DNA of 6,356 nucleotides from Candidatus Pelethomonas intestinigallinarum. GTDB taxonomy: Bacteria; Bacillota; Clostridia; Oscillospirales; Oscillospiraceae. The position numbers and the translations under genes are program-made. Of the stretch, positions 5,192 through 6,356 are shown piece by piece. How positions within the stretch are numbered: position 1 is the stretch's first letter; each line of letters begins with the position of its first letter. Location of the stretch: the NCBI GenBank assembly GCA_018712665.1, contig DVGP01000238.1, forward strand, positions 1-6,356, given 5' to 3'. A model generated the notes under the pieces. The model was not told the DNA's origin. It ran no database searches and saw only the letters and a list, made by a program, of their open reading frames with translations.

Positions 5192-5653
5192 TTACCGGCC
5201 GGTGGAGCCGAAGCCCCCCTGGCCCCGCTCCGTCTCCGGCAGAGCGTCCGTCACCAGGAGCTCCGGCCGCAGCACCGGCACCACCATGAGCTGGGCGATC
5301 CGGTCCCCGGGAAGGACGGTGTAGTCCTCCCTCCGCGTGTTCCACAGCCCCACCCCCAGGGGGCCCCGGTAGTCGCTGTCGATGACCCCGATGCCGTTGG
5401 AGAGGGTGACGCCGTGGCGGACCCCCATGCTGGAGCGCACCGCCAGGATGCCCACGCAGCCCTCGGGGATGGCCACCGCCAGGCCCGTGGGCACCATGGC
5501 CAGCTCCCCGGCGGGGATCACCATGGGCTCGTCCAGGCAGGCGTGGAGGTCCACCGCCGCCGCCCCCGCCGTGGCGTAGTAGGGGAGGGGGATCTCTTTT
5601 CCTATTTTATCCGATAACGGCTGGATCAATAGCTGGAGTTTTTGATTATCCAT
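5192..5653 (-). CDS. dut: Deoxyuridine 5'-triphosphate nucleotidohydrolase (dUTPase)
   Basis: A 153-residue trimeric-type dUTPase of normal length. All five motifs are visible: AGAAAVDLHA (30-39), VRSSMG (72-77), GVIDSDYRG with the catalytic-type Asp and the Tyr that contacts uracil (89-97), GDRIAQ (116-121), and the glycine-rich C-terminal ERGQGGFGSTGR (142-153) that closes over the substrate. It converts dUTP to dUMP and pyrophosphate, which keeps uracil out of DNA and supplies thymidylate synthesis. I chose the ATG at 5653 because homology begins there; the frame stays open upstream only through leader and repeat DNA. The ribosome binding site is weak and A-rich (AAAGAAAG). It is the first gene of the dut-maf-mreC-mreD run. 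Confidence 0.96.
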   Translation of the reverse strand: MDNQKLQLLIQPLSDKIGKEIPLPYYATAGAAAVDLHACLDEPMVIPAGELAMVPTGLAVAIPEGCVGILAVRSSMGVRHGVTLSNGIGVIDSDYRGPLGVGLWNTRREDYTVLPGDRIAQLMVVPVLRPELLVTDALPETERGQGGFGSTGR

Positions 5654-5748
5654 CGCAATATTTTCTTTCTTTATTACTGATAGTTGTTGTTTTGTGGGCA
5701 GACTGCTCTGACGGCCGGGAGCAGTGGGGGCTAAGGCCCCACACCCGT
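5654..5748 (-). promoter_or_regulatory. dut leader region with two small hairpins
   Basis: This interval must carry the start signals of the dut operon unless they lie inside the composite repeat. I see no convincing -35/-10 pair. Two stem-loops are visible: ACTGCTC/GAGCAGT (5702-5708/5719-5725) and GTGGGG/CCCCAC (5724-5729/5737-5742), which overlap and so could be mutually exclusive. The second resembles the GTGGGGCC hairpin module of copy A at 2078-2097. Confidence 0.4.
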
Positions 5749-6356
5749 TTTTAATGGCGCTGGGCCAGCGCATGGCACCGATGGGCTGAGATTCGCCCAT
5801 CGCCGGGCGGGTGGGGGAGAAACATGTTTCTCCCGAATGGGTACCATTCTATTCGATGGCTTCCGGGCCTCCCCGGCCCGGACCCGGGTCACTTTTTCCA
5901 CGGCGAAAAAGTGACCAAAACGCCGCCGGGGACACCCCGGTCCCCGATTTTTGCCCAATCGGTCTGTATCAATGGGGAAACTTCTCTGCCACTGAATTGC
6001 GTTTTAACATCTAATCTTCGGTTTGGTGGTCAACGAGACTTCGGCTGCCGCCCTGTTAAAGGGGGACATGTTTCTATTGGTGCTTGTCGATACACTTTTC
6101 TTACAACGGACCCTCGGGAGTATCCATAGGAAACGGAAGGGACTATAGGGCCAATGGGGGATTCCACAAGGGGGGCGGGCGCCCCCCTTTGTGTCGTCGT
6201 GGAAGAGGGGGTCACGGGGGAGAAACCCCATCGAAAGGGTTTCTCCTCCCGTGCGTGCTTTTGCCTACTTTTCTCACGAGAGAAAAGTAGGTCGGGGTGT
6301 GGGGCTGAAAGCCCCATAAAAGAGGTCCGGGGGCGGAGCCCCCGAAAAGCGGTGTG
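5749..6356 (+). repeat. Composite hairpin repeat, copy B, empty and cut by window end
   Basis: Left part 5749-6078 aligns with 1963-2324 and right part 6107-6356 with 2872-3080, while only about 30 bases (6079-6106) separate the two parts. The XRE and 84-residue genes of copy A are therefore absent. Hairpins are conserved in order: CCGGGCC/GGCCCGG (5863-5881), GGTCACTTTTTC/GAAAAAGTGACC (5887-5916), a CGGGGAC/GTCCCCG terminator-like stem, a GGGGGGC stem (about 6168-6190), GAGAAACCC/GGGTTTCTC (6220-6244), CCTACTTTTCTC/GAGAAAAGTAGG (6264-6291), and GGGGGCGGAGCCCCCGAAA (6329-6347). A right inverted arm, if present, lies beyond the window. No gene is credible here. Confidence 0.87.
5927..5952 (+). 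terminator. Terminator-like hairpin in copy B
   Basis: CGGGGAC (5927-5933), a 6-base loop and GTCCCCG (5940-5946) are followed by ATTTTT. Stem and loop are identical to copy A at 2172-2191. No plus-strand gene lies directly upstream, so its role as a terminator is unproven; it may instead be a structural part of the repeat. Confidence 0.5.

Noticed and set aside
4556..5617. 353-residue plus-strand frame opposite maf and dut
   Set aside because: It is an antisense shadow of two complete conserved genes, and its His/Gly/Val-rich content is typical of the reverse strand of GC-rich genes.
5654..5800. 49-residue N-terminal extension of dUTPase
   Set aside because: It is encoded by leader hairpins and the composite repeat. 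Family homology and normal length begin at the ATG at 5653.

Overview
The window looks like chromosomal DNA from a high-GC, gut-type member of the Clostridia, most likely Oscillospiraceae (Flavonifractor/Lawsonibacter-like). This is inferred from GC-rich low-degeneracy codon use, strong AGGAGG-type ribosome binding sites, the protein families present, and long hairpin-rich intergenic repeats. No species can be assigned from sequence alone. Almost all genes lie on the minus strand, so biological order runs from right to left.

Layout by coordinate. 1-230 holds no credible gene: it has two identical 69-bp blocks 127 bp apart, mixed with 3'-half fragments of tRNA-Gly in both orientations. 222-380 is a complete tRNA-Gly(GCC) gene with encoded CCA, a fully consensus sigma-70 promoter and a perfect 21-bp palindromic terminator. 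411-1926 holds a lipoprotein of unknown function and, upstream of it, a LUD-domain (DUF162, lactate-utilisation-like) protein. 1963-3172 is a composite hairpin-rich element with about 90-bp imperfect inverted repeats at its ends. In its middle sit two divergent small genes, an XRE-type regulator and an 84-residue helical protein, which share a regulatory region with paired operator-like repeats. 3210-5653 is the compact operon dut-maf-mreC-mreD. 5749-6356 is a second copy of the composite element, cut by the window end, without the two small genes.

Function. The four-gene operon joins nucleotide-pool hygiene (dUTPase; Maf-type nucleotide pyrophosphatase) to cell elongation (MreC and MreD). 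mreB, the usual neighbour between maf and mreC, is absent here. The lipoprotein and LUD protein form a probable two-gene unit that runs toward the tRNA gene, which has its own promoter.

The least expected feature is the composite element. Its two copies share the same order of stem-loops, and in at least five of these the stem bases differ between copies while pairing is kept. One copy is empty, and the other is filled exactly from stop codon to stop codon by a divergent regulator/small-protein pair. This resembles a non-autonomous mobile or structured-RNA repeat with a regulatory cargo pair. Mobility and function are inference only.
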